Assembly (NCBI GenBank): GCA_009761415.1 | Contig: QUOL01000001.1 | Coordinates: 4,076,796-4,140,795 of the forward strand | Reading direction: 5' to 3' | From: Sarcomyxa edulis | Lineage: Eukaryota > Basidiomycota > Agaricomycetes > Agaricales > Mycenaceae | Length of the DNA: 64,000 nt | In this document: one piece after another, positions 53,847 to 64,000 of the stretch | Layout: the number at the start of each line of letters is the position of its first letter | Numbering within the stretch: the first letter of the stretch is position 1 | Notes under the pieces: model-generated | Database searches by the model: none | The model's input: only the letters and a program-made list of their open reading frames with translations | What the model was told of the DNA's origin: nothing | Position numbers and translations under genes: made by a program

Positions 53847-56800
53847 ATGAAATGTCAAATATTGAGATCGGATTCGAGAAATCTTCTAAGTCCAATCCGA
53901 ATTCCGAGCCGACGTTGCTTTTTTCCAGCTTCCTCCGGTCCTCTCCCACGCCTGTCAAATGTTATCCCAAGTAAACCCCGACGTCGAGGTCGCGTTGCTC
54001 GCGTCGACGATGGCACTGTTTCTAGGTCAACAACTAATGCAAGCAGGCCAGCTCACCAGACGATCACAATATCAGCCGATGGTCTTCGTCAAACAATCAC
54101 TGGAAATCACTCTACGAAAAGACAACGAATAAACCCTGAGGATCTCAGCGATCCATACGCAAACTGGGTCCCGGGACATCTTGACGCGGATACAAACGAC
54201 GAGGGGGAAGGACATTATGAGTCAGATGACGAGATAGGCTCAGTGCCGGAGGTGACGGTGAACATCGCTAAACGGAAGCGGTACCTTAGTTCGGTGAGCA
54301 TCCCCTTTCAATTCCCTGAGGTCTGCTAACCATTGCAGCCTAGGATAACCCTATGATGATATGGCGCAGGTACGACCAGGAGTTCTTGGAGGAGCTACTA
54401 CAACACGAAGGTCTTGGATCGGACACTCCCTCCTGCTGCTCTTGTTCCACTGGCTCTGAGTCACGTCCTCAACGCCTGGCCCGGATAACGACCGGGGGGG
54501 TTCGTTCATTCGCTGTCAAGATTGTTGCGCAGGGTTCATTGAATGCACTGATTGCTGTATCACCCGCCACCAGCACCTCCCTTTTCACCGCATTGAGGTA
54601 CGCTCTATATTGTTCCACTTGTTTTCTGCTGCCTGACATTTTTCTTATTACTTGCACAGAGGTGGAATGGTTCTTTTTGGGAAGGAACAACGCTGAAGAC
54701 CGTCGGCCTCGTGTACCAGCTAGGGCATCTGGGTGGAAAATGCCCTGCTCCAATCCTACCCTCCCTCGATCTCGTCGTAGTGGAAATCAACGGCATACAC
54801 GAAATCTCTGCTCAAGAGTGCGGCTGCCAGCACTCAATAGCTGCAAAGTACATACAATTTCTCCGAGAACGTTGGTACCCTGCTACCGTCAGCAATCCCC
54901 AACGTGCGCGACGTTTCGTGTTTTGGAGCTTTTTCACCAGCTGAATCTATCAGGCGGTATAAACGTCGCGGATTTTGTCGGGGCTTTGGAACGCCGGACA
55001 GATGGTACAGGGGTAAAGTCAACGCCGGTAAGATCTACCATATGTATATTGAGAGTGTTCTAATGATCTGAATTACCTAGGACAGATACAAGGCTGTTGG
55101 GCGAATGTTCCGACAGTGGACGTATCTTTTGCGCGCGAAACGAGCGGGGCGAGGTCACACATCAGAGGGCTGAAAAAGACAGGAGCAGGAGCATGCGCCG
55201 TCTTATGTTGGGCTTGTCCACATAACGGGATAAATCTACCAGCGGATTGGGAGTCGGTGGAACCGAGATGGAGGTACAGCCCTTACTTTTTAGCGCGTGT
55301 GTTTATTTATCCATGCTGCTTCGTTAACATAGGTTTCTCTATATGCTCATCCTCGCATGGATGCGAACTTCCGGCTAAAAAATCGAATGAGTTCGACGGA
55401 CGCTGCTGATCCTGCCTTGGGACCTGGGTGGGCGTATTTCGTTAAGGACGAGCCCTACAAGGAACACCTCAAGAACTACGTATCCGAAGCTGACGTGAGT
55501 ACACTCGCTCTCCTATCGATGATCTCACTAATTTGAGATCAGATAAGCACATGTATCGCATTCCAAGCGCTTCTGCAGAAGGACAGTAAAATGACTACAG
55601 GACTGCGCAGTTCAGGAGTTGGTGCATGCGTATGCGCTCGCCATGAATTGATTCGGGCACAGGGAATAGGAGATTTACAGAAAGGCGAGAGGTAAGTTTT
55701 TCATGATGCGTCAGGTGCTGGTACTCACCTAGGAATATCAGGTACAGTAACATGGACTACATATTCTTATCCGCCATCATCTGCATCTCGCTTTTATACC
55801 TCACAATATCGTACGATGTCGCATGCCAGTGGAAGGTCAACTTGTGGGCACGTATCGCGAACATGCCCCAGGCTCTCCAGATCGACGCCACGAAGATCCA
55901 CGTACAGTTTGGTGTGCCAATATGGCACGCGTCGGCGCACGAGAGCTCTTGTCAGGCGGAGAATTCTCTTGGGTATCAGAAGGGCGTAGGACGAGCCTGT
56001 GGTGAGGGGATCGAAAGGACGTGGTCGAAGTTGAACGGAAGATCTTCGGCTACAAAGGAGATGGGCCCCGGTGGACGGCATGATACATTGGACGACGCCA
56101 TTGGTCGCCATAACTGGGAAAAGAATATCGGATTCGGTAAGTTCTACAGACAGTTATGAGCGTATGCCATCGGTGCTGATCTGATTGAATTTAGGAGACT
56201 CGCTTTCACGAAAGCTCCTGGTTGCAACAAGCGAACGAGCTCACCAGGTAGCCTGCTTCCTGGAAGTAAACTCGACATTATCGAAGGATTTGTCTCTCGA
56301 ATGGAGGGGAATGGTGGATACTTGGGAGGCAGACAGGACTCAGCCCAACCCTTATGTGTCAGGCCGCAAAGGTACGAGGCCGTTTTTTGACCGTTATAAG
56401 CTTCTGACGACCACGCTCCCAGACGATTTGACGGAACCTCAGGTCCGCTTGCAACTGAAGGCCGACGAATTACAGGCAGCCAGGATGGTGTCGAGCAAAT
56501 ATCAGGGTCAAGTGCGACAGCATTTCTTGTAGCAGGTCTCCAGCTCGAGGATACTCAGTAAGTAATTTACCTCATGCCGTGAAAATCCAGCTCACCAAAC
56601 ACCTAGACGTCGCATCCATGTGGAAGCTACGGGGGAAACTACCTCACTGCAGATCAGGCGGCCGTTATCGTGGAGAAACGTATATCATTTCTAGTGAAGC
56701 TGAAGAGGTTTCGACAGCTGCAGAGGATCTACATGCCAGCTGCTGCTGAGATCCTTGCTGGTGAAGAAGCTCATCGTGATTCCACCACCGTGCCCCTAGA

Positions 56801-57685
56801 GCAGAAGACGTCAAGTTATGGTTCCCATCCGATCTAGGTGTCGCAACTCGGGAGGGAGGGTGTCACAAAGGATCGGAGACATGGAGGCAAAGCTACGTGA
56901 GGCTCAATGCGCGGACGCATTAACGACCTTGCGTACACGTCTCCATGCTAAATCCACCTGATCCTCTTTCGCAACGCCAACATGGTGGGTCAGGTAGCTA
57001 CTACACGCTCTTGCAGCCTGATCTCCGCCATCAGCGACCGCGTCACTGCCTGCGCTATCAAATATCGACGTAGCCGAGAGGCCCTGCTCAGTCTCCGAGG
57101 ACCCGACATGTACAAAGACCGTTTTCTGCCCTGCTGGCATCAGACCTGCAAATGGATGCTCCGGACACCAGTGACATTGCGGCCCGACAAAAGCTATCCA
57201 GGGCTGGTGGAAACCGGGGCCCTCGTGCAACCAACAGCGCCCACAAGGTGCTATCGTGGATATGGACGGTGGAGGGCGGACCTTCCGTCGATGAAAACGT
57301 TGCGCTGCACACATGTACGTGATCGTTTTGATTTTTTGTCCGCAGATAACTGACAAGATATCTAGCCGTTCGTGTTGAGTGGGCAAAGGCCCGCGCTCGT
57401 ATGATGAGATGGAAGGAAGAGGTACACCTGCTACGCGAGGAGATGCGACGGGTGCTGCGATTCTTAGAGTGGCGGGTTACTTGGTGGGAGACACGCGAGG
57501 TACGATGGGAAGGAATTAGCCAGGAGGTCGGGGATGGACAGGTGGCATATGCGGCTCGACAGGCAACGATTCACAGGGAGATAGCCTTGTCATTCAAGAT
57601 GAAGTGGGACATGCCAGCAGCGCTTGCCGCCCGACATGCTGTCCTTGCAAACGACGTTGGGCTCGATGATACAATATTTCCGTAG
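53847..57685 (+). pseudogene. CxC-type KDZ transposase, about ten single-base frame breaks
   Basis: Family text runs in order through many short exons: a Ser/Arg-rich start (exact start unclear), RRYDQEFLEELLQHEGLG (54362), a Cys cluster RCQDCCAGFIECTDCCITRH (about 54511), WNGSFWEGTTLKTVGLVYQL, VVVEINGIHEISAQECGCQ, LNLSGGINVADFVGAL, TGAGACAVLCWACPHNGINL, DANFRLKNRMSSTDAADP, GVGACVCARHELIRAQGIGD, ISYDVACQWKVNLWARIANM (Asp of the catalytic triad), GVPIWHASAHESSCQAENSL, GEGIERTW (probable catalytic Glu), MGPGGRHDTLDDAIG, and the helical C-terminus EEMRRVLRFLEWRVTWW ending at 57685. KDZ transposases are RNase H-fold cut-and-paste enzymes. Frame breaks (all one missing base) include G7 at 54494-54500, 55167-55169, about 55356, 56505-56507, 56631-56635, 56793-56796, 56867-56869 and 57129-57131. 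I see no nonsense substitutions. Confidence 0.85.
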
Positions 57686-57927
57686 TATTTCTTTAAAACA
57701 AATAATGTCTGCTTTGGGTTATATTCATGTCAAAAAATGGATTTTAATGCATATTTTCCCGGGAGTGGACATTTGGATATAATCTATTTGAAGGTCTGGA
57801 GGAGATATCCCTAAACGGGAACACAGGAGAGCATGGTACAAGAGGTGGTCCAGCATGTCCATGACTCGTATGGTGCATGCCTGACTAAGCCATGTCCTGG
57901 GTACAGCCAGTGGACCACCGAAATGAA
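57686..57927. other. 3' flank of the KDZ gene
   Basis: No ORF. It carries a partial forward copy of the hairpin repeat word (TACAGCCAGTGG) at 57902-57913. Confidence 0.4.
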
Positions 57928-58016
57928 CATAGCCACAGGCCTGGCTGCAGGCTTGTTAAATGAATAATTTCGGCTGGCTGTAGCCATGGTGTTAGACTTT
58001 ATAATACAGCCATGGG
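57928..58016 (-). repeat. Right, inverted copy of the hairpin repeat at 43.75-43.84 kb
   Basis: The reverse complement aligns with 43748-43840 at roughly three-quarters identity by eye, with common words AGTCTAACA, GGCTACAGCCAG, GAAATT and AGCCAGGCCTGTGGCT. It begins 243 bp after the KDZ stop. Confidence 0.6.
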
Positions 58017-59410
58017 TGCCCCTGGAGCAGAACGCGTCGCCGACTCCATAGCGGCGCCTAGAGCGCTGCCACCCACCCCTTCAGCAACGGCTCGTCCGAC
58101 CACGACAACTGCCCCTCGCATCACTAACGCCAGGGGAGGGTACAATAACAACGTAAACAGAGGCGGGATACCAGGGCTCCCCAGAACCACAATCGCTATC
58201 GCGCGATCGTCAGACTGGGAGGCGATCTTCATCCCCTCCAAGGAGATACGCAGACGTAGTCAGTGGACCCAATCGTTCACGAGACTACCCTCCAATGCGG
58301 CCGCGTTCCCAGAACGAGGGCCTCGATGTCGTGCATCCCCCGATAGACTGTCGGAGCGCCGGATTAGAGACAACGAGCGAACACCCCGATACACAAATTA
58401 TCGGGAGGACAGTCGCGAACGTGAAACACGCCTGAGGAACAACGCCATGGACACTATCCGCGACCGGGGACAGACGTGACGGTCAGTATGGTAAGAGACC
58501 TGAACGTGGTCCTATGCCGCGGACAGATCTCCAGTCCGACCCACACAAGCGCCCGCTGCTGCGGTAGTACAACCAGTACCAAATCCAATCCTCGCGCCAG
58601 CAGACATCAGGAAAGCTGCTCGTAACGACGACGGCCACCCTGTCGCCCTTGGTCTAAATATCGCGGAACCAGTTACTCGGCGGGTGAGGTCCCCGACAAA
58701 TCTGACTACGGTTCAGAGGAGTCGGACGACTCGGCAGTGGGGAATCTCTCCGCGCTAACAAACGTCTCCGGCTCCACGCCGCGGAGAAACGTAAGCGCGC
58801 CATGGAACGGGATGGCAAGACCATCAGCACTACAACGGTAGCTCCCATGGACCCAGCCAAAGTCGGTGTATGGTTTGGCCTACGCGTCAATACCATCCCT
58901 CACGCAAAAAACTTGCTGGACTGGGTAGCCAGCGGTGACGAATCGTCTTGGGAATTCTTCTATACTTACGACATAAGATGGGAGTCGAACACCTGTACGA
59001 GAAAAACCGTTGGCGAAGCCTGGGTCAGCAAACATCAAGGGAGGTACAGAGCTTGCGCGAACAGGCCACTGGTATACCGTTTGAGTCAAAATCCAAACGG
59101 AGCCAGCGACGCCGCGCAGCTGAATCTCGCCAGTCCCGGGATGGATCCTCTCGCAGTTCGACAGCAGCTAGCTCTGCAAATGTGGCGGCTCACGAGCGCG
59201 AGCTGGGAGCTACCCTACGCTCGTACGACCGTCCGGAACCAATTACTGAAATTTTGGACGTACCAACCGTCAAGAATACGCATCCCAACATTGATGCTTC
59301 CCCGGCGGTTCTCAACGCCTACTACAATGAGCGAAAGGCTAGTACGTGGCTAAGGGGATGCGCAATGAGGACTACAACTGGTCTACCCTGCTCTACGACC
59401 GGGTTCTAAC
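58012..59410 (+). pseudogene. Broken ORF group of an unassigned transposon-neighbour protein
   Basis: Frames at 58012-58479 (MGAPGAERVADSIAAPRA, then Arg-rich text) and 58802-59409 are protein-like. The latter reads TIPHAKNLLDWVASGDESSW and then changes frame near 58960 to KMGVEHLYEKNRWRSLGQ, PFESKSKRSQRRRAAESRQS and HPNIDASPAVLNAYYNERKA. Such text, with a short helical domain followed by a Ser/Arg linker, resembles proteins found near mushroom retroelements and KDZ elements, but I cannot name the family. Confidence 0.35.
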
Positions 59411-60257
59411 TGATGATGCACACGCGTGGCTCATCATACAAACCTCGCTCCGGGGATGTGGGCGGGTCATTCAGGTCCCATACCCACCATAACTTCGTGA
59501 CGATTACCACCATCCTCTTTTCCATCCCAGGGCATTACACCCGCCTCGTCAACTTGGACAGTACCCAATCTTGACTACGGCGCCAGAACATTTCCCGTTC
59601 TTACCGAAATCTGACGACATGTAGGCCGCTGCATGGTTTGCATCCACGGCGTTACGACCGGAGGGGTATGACTATCACTGTCTGCTTGAATTCTGTCGCT
59701 CCCGTCGCAATGCGGTGAACGGCAGCTCCAGCCCCAACCGTGTCGAGTTCAAAGATAATATACAGCCACGAACAGTACCGACGTCCTGCGCATCAGGGAC
59801 GAGGAAGTGACTGCGTGCGGGATATATTATACGACGCCATTGCAACCAAAGATGTTGTCTACATATCCTCGCCGTCCGAGTGAGATGACCGGTCTGGAAG
59901 GTCCGAAGTTACTACCGCCCCTTCCTGCGGCCATGTCGACAATATGATATGGCCGACGCCACGAAGGTTATACCGGCAGCCCCGTGGGTGGCGAAGTTGC
60001 AACTGAATCCGCGGTGACACACTCGGCAGCCCCACTGTAGTCACCCCCGTCATTGACGATGTCGAGTCCAACGTATCCGGATCATTGAGTACACCCAGCG
60101 GTGATACTCTGTGATCCACTACTACAGACACATGGGGATACGCATTACCCCACGTCTTTCGTATCCTGGACTGTAGGCGGTTACCCCACGTCTCCCCCAC
60201 AGTCTTCCTTCATATTATAACTATTGGACTCGTCGCGACTCGTCCTGGGGGGAGGTG
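59411..60257. other. Probable internal end of an LTR element
   Basis: Weak protein-like text (YDYHCLLEFCRSRRNAVNGS at about 59668) but no intact ORF. It ends in a polypurine tract (GGGGGGAGG, 60247-60255) right before the LTR. Confidence 0.4.
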
Positions 60258-60499
60258 TGTTAGGAGCCACTCGCGCGTTACCAGACTCTTACTCAGATAG
60301 GACGCTTTCGGACAAACCGACAACACGTGACTACGCGTGTTGTCTTATATGATATAGTAGTACTTTGTTTGTACCTACATAAAAAGACGCTCGAACGGAT
60401 AGTTGTGGATCATCCAACAACTACCCGTTCCCTAAGCGTCGAGACTCTATTCCAATAGACCTTGTTACAGTTTACTTCGGGTCTCCTGTTCGGACAACA
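60258..60499 (+). mobile_element. LTR, plus orientation (about 242 bp)
   Basis: Starts TGTTAGGAGCC right after the polypurine tract GGGGGGAGGTG and ends CGGACAACA, so it has TGTT...AACA ends. A CATAAAAAG word at about 60379 could be the TATA box. The preceding polypurine tract makes it a 3' LTR (or solo LTR with flank) of a plus-strand element. Its right end abuts the RNase H end of the gypsy element on the minus strand. Confidence 0.6.
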
Positions 60500-60500
60500 T

Positions 60501-62573
60501 TCAACACTCAACAAGGAGCTCCTTGTCATGTATCTCGTAGTTGCGCTCCACGGAGCTTAAGCTCTTGGAATAGAACGCAACCGGGTGCCATTTCCCATCT
60601 TCGTCGGATACCTGTTCCAGAACACCACCTGTCGCACGATCGGAAGCATCTGCCTCGACTCTGTATGGCTTCGAGTCGTCAGGCATGATGAGTACTGGGG
60701 AGGAAGTGATCATAGCCTTGATGAGGTCAAACGCTTGCTGCTCGGACTCACTCCAGCTGAATTTACGTGAGAGCTGGGTGAGATCGAAGAGGGGACAAGC
60801 ATGCTTAGAGAAGTTCCTGATGAACCGACGGTAGAAGTTAGTAAACCCCAGAAAGGAGGATACTTCCTTCTTGTTACTTGGTGTCAGCCATTCAGCAACT
60901 CCAGCGACCTTGACCGGATCCATCTTGACTGTGTTCTTGGAGATGATCACGCCCAGATACTCTATCTCGAGCTTCTCAAACTCGCACTTGTCGGCTCTCA
61001 GGTAGAGTTTGTGTTCCCTGAGGCGTTCAAGAACGAGCCGAGTGACGCGGCGGTGTTCTTCTAGGGTTTTGGTAAAGATGAGGATGTCGTCCAGATAGAC
61101 ACAGACTACACCTTCCAAGATCAAGTCTTGGAAGATGTCGTTCATCATCGTCTGGAAGGTAGCCGGGCTGTTGGTTAGTCCAAAGAACATAACCAGTGGT
61201 TCAAACAGCCCTCGGTTGGTGCGGAAAGCTGCCTTCCATTCGTCGCCTTCGCGGATCGGACGTTGTTGAAACCCCAGCGTACGTCAAGTTTAGTGAAGTA
61301 CTTCGCACCTTTCAAACGATTGATAAGATCGTTGATGAGTGGAAGAGGGTAGCGGTTCTTCACTGTGAATGAGTTGAGTACGCGGTAGTCTTGTACGAGA
61401 CGTAGGCTTCCATCCTTCTTTTTGACAAAGAAGACTGGAGAGGCCATGGGGGATTTCGACGGGCGGATGCGTCCGGATGCGAGGTTCTCGGTGATGAACT
61501 CGTCTAGAGCTTTCTGTTCGACCGGAGACATAGGGTACACCTTGCACCTTGATGTTTCGGCCTCAGGGACGAGTTCGATAGCATGATCCCAGAGTTTCCG
61601 GTCAGGGAGAACGTCAAAGGAATCTTTTTGGAACACGTCCTTGAAGTCGTAAAAGTGCTCAGGGAGGCCGTCCAGTGTACTCTTGGCACTTGCCTTAGCA
61701 TGAGCCTCGGCAAGGCGTTGAGATACAGTGGTGGTGGCTTGGACAAAGTCAGCCTCCGGTGCAAGGGACGTGACAAATACACGATCTCCATTCTCAAGAG
61801 AGTCTGAAGGATCATGATCGTCGTCGGGTCCCTGGTCTCCAAACTCATCTTCGCTTTCATCGTCTACCTCGTCATCATCATCAACCTCCTCTACCGTAGG
61901 CTTGGGAAAGGGGCCAGTCCGTGCTTCAGCCGCTCGTCGTACCTCTGCCTTGAGAGCGGCACGCTCTTGTTTGGCAGAAGTTCGACAGGTGGAACAGCGA
62001 GCTGGGCAACGTGACATAAGGACTTCCCCGGTCTCCCAGTTAACTTCGGGGTTGTGCTCCCGAAGCCAACCGTGCCCTAGAATCATCTTCTGCGTACCGA
62101 GTCGAGTGACAGCAAGCTGAATCCTCTCCGAGTGATCGCGATATCTGAGAACAGTAATCAACAATCTCGGAGATTGATCCGGCTTCGTTGGGGTGCATCG
62201 ACATTGAAAACTGGAATGGGGCGCAGAAGCTTTCGGGTAGGGATGTTGTTGGTAGTGAACGAACTCTTGGTCTGCATATCCCATACTGGTTGCCCACTGT
62301 CGACTAGGGCTTCAACGCCGACAATGGTTGCGTTCAACGTCGACTCGAGCTCTACTTTGAGACAGAGGGATCGGGAGGACGGAACGGCAGCAATGAGACG
62401 TCGTGGTAAACGACGCTCCAGCGGGGTAGCCGAAGGGGAGGAGAAGGAGGAGGGGATTGCACGGCTGCAATTACTTCAGCAGGGTCATCGATAGGGGAGA
62501 AAATGTTATTGGGTTCTTCTATTGACAAACAAGCAAAGTAACTGTTACCGGGTCGCGAGGGCGTGCGGTTCAC
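60501..62573 (-). pseudogene. Gypsy pol fragment: protease, reverse transcriptase, start of RNase H
   Basis: From 62573 the text NSYFACLSIEEPNNIFSPID leads to the protease site VDSG (frame broken by one base at 62293-62295, right after the catalytic Asp) and GYADQEFVHYQQ. An acidic linker is followed by RT: RPSKSPMASPVFFVKKKDG, LVQDYRVLNSFTVKNRYPLP, KYFTKLDVRWGFNNVR, a frame break at about 61257, FFGLTNSPATFQTMMNDIF, VCVYLDDILIF (catalytic YLDD), EYLGVIISKNTVKMD and SSFLGFTNFYRRFI. RNase H follows with EADASDRATGGVLEQ and YEIHDKELL, then a stop. The polyprotein copies the element's RNA into DNA; here it is non-functional, lacking most of RNase H and all of integrase. Confidence 0.9.
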
Positions 62574-62689
62574 TCGCGACGTCCCGGAAAATCCTCTTCT
62601 TCTTCTTCCTTCGGCAATGCACCAAGATCAAGACGGGCATGGTAATCTGCGACAACCTCCTCAATATCTTCTTCCGACAGGACCGCCGG

Positions 62690-63724
62690 ATGTCACGAGC
62701 GTTAGGGCAATTTCGAGAGAATGCCCCATCTTACCGCATCGGAAACATACGACAGTAGATCCAGACGAGTATTGGCACGGCGAGCGGCATCGATATCCAT
62801 CGGATCACCGGTGGAAGCGATGCCTCTGCGACAGGAGGGATTGGGGCAGGAAGGCGTGGATGGGCAGGAGCTCCATGAAGGAGACCTGAACGAGCGGCGG
62901 CTGTCCTGGGCGCGGCTCGAGAGAAGGGAGCAGAGCGTCGGAAGGAGTCGAAGGTCTCAACTTCAGCCATGTTCGTCTCAAGAGTCCTGGCTCTCTTGAT
63001 CCATTCGTCGAGGTCGGACGAGCTAGGTCGGTGGACGTCTTCACCAATCAGACGAGAGAGGGAGGCCTTGAGGCCGCGACGGAAGCGTAGGACCACAGTT
63101 TCCTGCGATCCGGTGCCATCCATCAAGCCGGCAATGGTGGCAAGATCAAGGAACTCGTCGGTGTAATCGTCGACAGAGCGGGACTGCTGATAGTAGTCCG
63201 TACCTTCTAACCTGAGGAGAGCCTTTCCCTTCTCATCCTCTTCGCAAAACCTCTCGACGAACATCTGCTCGAAGGCTTTCCAAGAGGGGAAACGGGGAGT
63301 GTGGTGGAGGGACTCGTAACAAAGGACTTCCTGAACGAAGGTAGCAGCGCGTCCAGACTGGAAGAAGGCTAAGGTCCACCTTATCCTAGCATCCTCGGAC
63401 GCAAAGGAGACGGTAGAGGCGTACAGGACGGCGCTCGCGAGGAAGGCACGACCACTCTTCCTGCTACCGTCATAGACAGCAGGGAGGGGGACTCGAGCAT
63501 GGGGAAGGGAAGGGGAGCAGCAGGAGGGGGAAGAGGGATAGGAATTGGAGCTGGGGGAGGGGGGGAGGAGCAGTATTCTGCGTACCGCTCTGCAACTGCA
63601 ACAACTTCAACATTGCGTCCAACTTCTTTTCTAGGTCATCTAGCTTGACCTCTCTGCCCATATCGCGATGATGGAGGTCTTCCAGCTTCTCCTGGATGGA
63701 GCTGAGGGTGAGATCAGTGTCCAT
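62690..63724 (-). pseudogene. Gypsy gag with CCHC zinc knuckle, frame-broken
   Basis: The ATG at 63724 opens MDTDLTLSSIQEKLEDLHHR, a coiled-coil start, then a Pro-rich stretch with a frame change. The gag core follows: GRAFLASAVLYASTVSFA, DARIRWTLAFFQSGRAATF, HTPRFPSWKAFEQMFVERF, SVDDYTDEFLDLATIAGL, VVLRFRRGLKASLSRLI. This matches the retrotransposon gag family that packages element RNA. The zinc knuckle CFRCGKMGH with a following Cys near 62705-62740 is split by one missing base. At least two frame breaks. Confidence 0.8.
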
Positions 63725-64000
63725 TGATAAGGAGATGTCAGGGAGATCGGATCTGATAAGGGGCAGGGGTTAGGAGGGGGCTGCAGGAAGCACAGAGGGG
63801 GATGAAGGAGGAGAGGGCGAGCTTGTAGGTCGCTGTCTGGGGCTCCAAATCGACCTATGGTGCTAGACAGACCGGTCCTTGTTGGGAGATCCTATTCTGC
63901 TGTAAGGGCAACCTCAAGATGGCAGCAATCTGCACAACAACAGAGGGGAATCCAAAGATATATAGATCAGATAAGGTAGATACAATAGAGAAGTAGATGT
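63725..64000 (-). other. Gypsy 5' leader, possibly with LTR end
   Basis: Pyrimidine-rich on the minus strand, no ORF. A TATATATC word near 63960 and a CCCAACA|AGGACCGG junction near 63874 would suit an LTR end followed by a primer-binding site, but no match to a tRNA was checked. Confidence 0.3.

Larger units (their letters stand above)
60500..64000 (-). mobile_element. Ty3/gypsy retrotransposon, truncated, minus strand
   Basis: Order on the minus strand: leader (64000-63725), gag with zinc knuckle, protease, reverse transcriptase, RNase H. It stops inside RNase H, where the plus-strand LTR at 60258-60499 begins; integrase, polypurine tract and 3' LTR are missing. The 5' LTR would lie at or beyond the right edge. 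A possible LTR end is at about 63874 (CCCAACA), but this is weak. Confidence 0.85.

Noticed and set aside
60258..60499. The LTR as 3' LTR of the minus-strand gypsy element
   Set aside because: The polypurine tract lies on the plus-strand side (60247-60255); there is none at the junction with the gypsy RNase H.

Overview
The window reads as nuclear DNA of a filamentous basidiomycete, most likely an Agaricomycete. Host genes are split by many 45-60 nt introns. There is an AA9 polysaccharide monooxygenase with a fungal CBM1. The transposon families (Helitron, KDZ with TET/JBP, DUF6589-type, Ty3/gypsy, subtelomeric RecQ) are typical of mushroom genomes. I cannot name the species.

Layout. 1-5.1 kb: the 3' part of a Helitron (Rep/PIF1 helicase), with one stop codon splitting the helicase from a C-terminal ubiquitin-protease-like domain. 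5.2-6.1 kb: a decayed mitochondrial carrier gene. 6.9-23.8 kb: the host-gene part, holding a coiled-coil protein, a PAR32/DUF3602-like protein, an AA9 LPMO with CBM1, a tail-anchored FHA protein of the Far10/SLMAP type, and two related basic proline-rich proteins in opposite orientation on either side of it. 23.8-31 kb: decayed ORFs, small repeats, degenerate TTAGGG tracts, tRNA-derived SINE pieces and a 165-bp hairpin satellite. 31.0-36.7 kb: a long intact RecQ/OrsD-type helicase gene resembling telomere-linked helicases. 37.0-38.5 kb: TTAGGG tracts next to an antisense fragment that looks like the C-terminus of a telomere-attaching Penelope-like reverse transcriptase. 38.6-42 kb: a cluster of tRNA-derived SINEs. 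42.3-43 kb: a broken DUF6589-type transposon gene.

44.6-57.7 kb is a five-gene island: a conserved transposon-neighbour protein on the minus strand, then on the plus strand a protein with an RNase H1 N-terminal (viroplasmin-like) domain, a small basic-region protein, a TET/JBP-type 2-oxoglutarate dioxygenase and a CxC/KDZ transposase. Related hairpin repeats lie at about 43.8 and 58.0 kb, one on each side. 57.7-64 kb holds a further broken ORF cluster, a solo or 3' LTR, and a truncated Ty3/gypsy element on the minus strand.

Two patterns tie the window together. TTAGGG tracts, a RecQ helicase, a probable telomere-attaching retroelement and a satellite all fall in 27-38 kb, which suggests a former or present subtelomere. 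And nearly all transposon ORFs in 44-64 kb are broken by single missing bases, mostly in short homopolymers, while the host genes and the RecQ gene are free of frameshifts. This points either to systematic decay or to unpolished consensus sequence in multicopy DNA. All identifications rest on motifs I could read; no database search was run.
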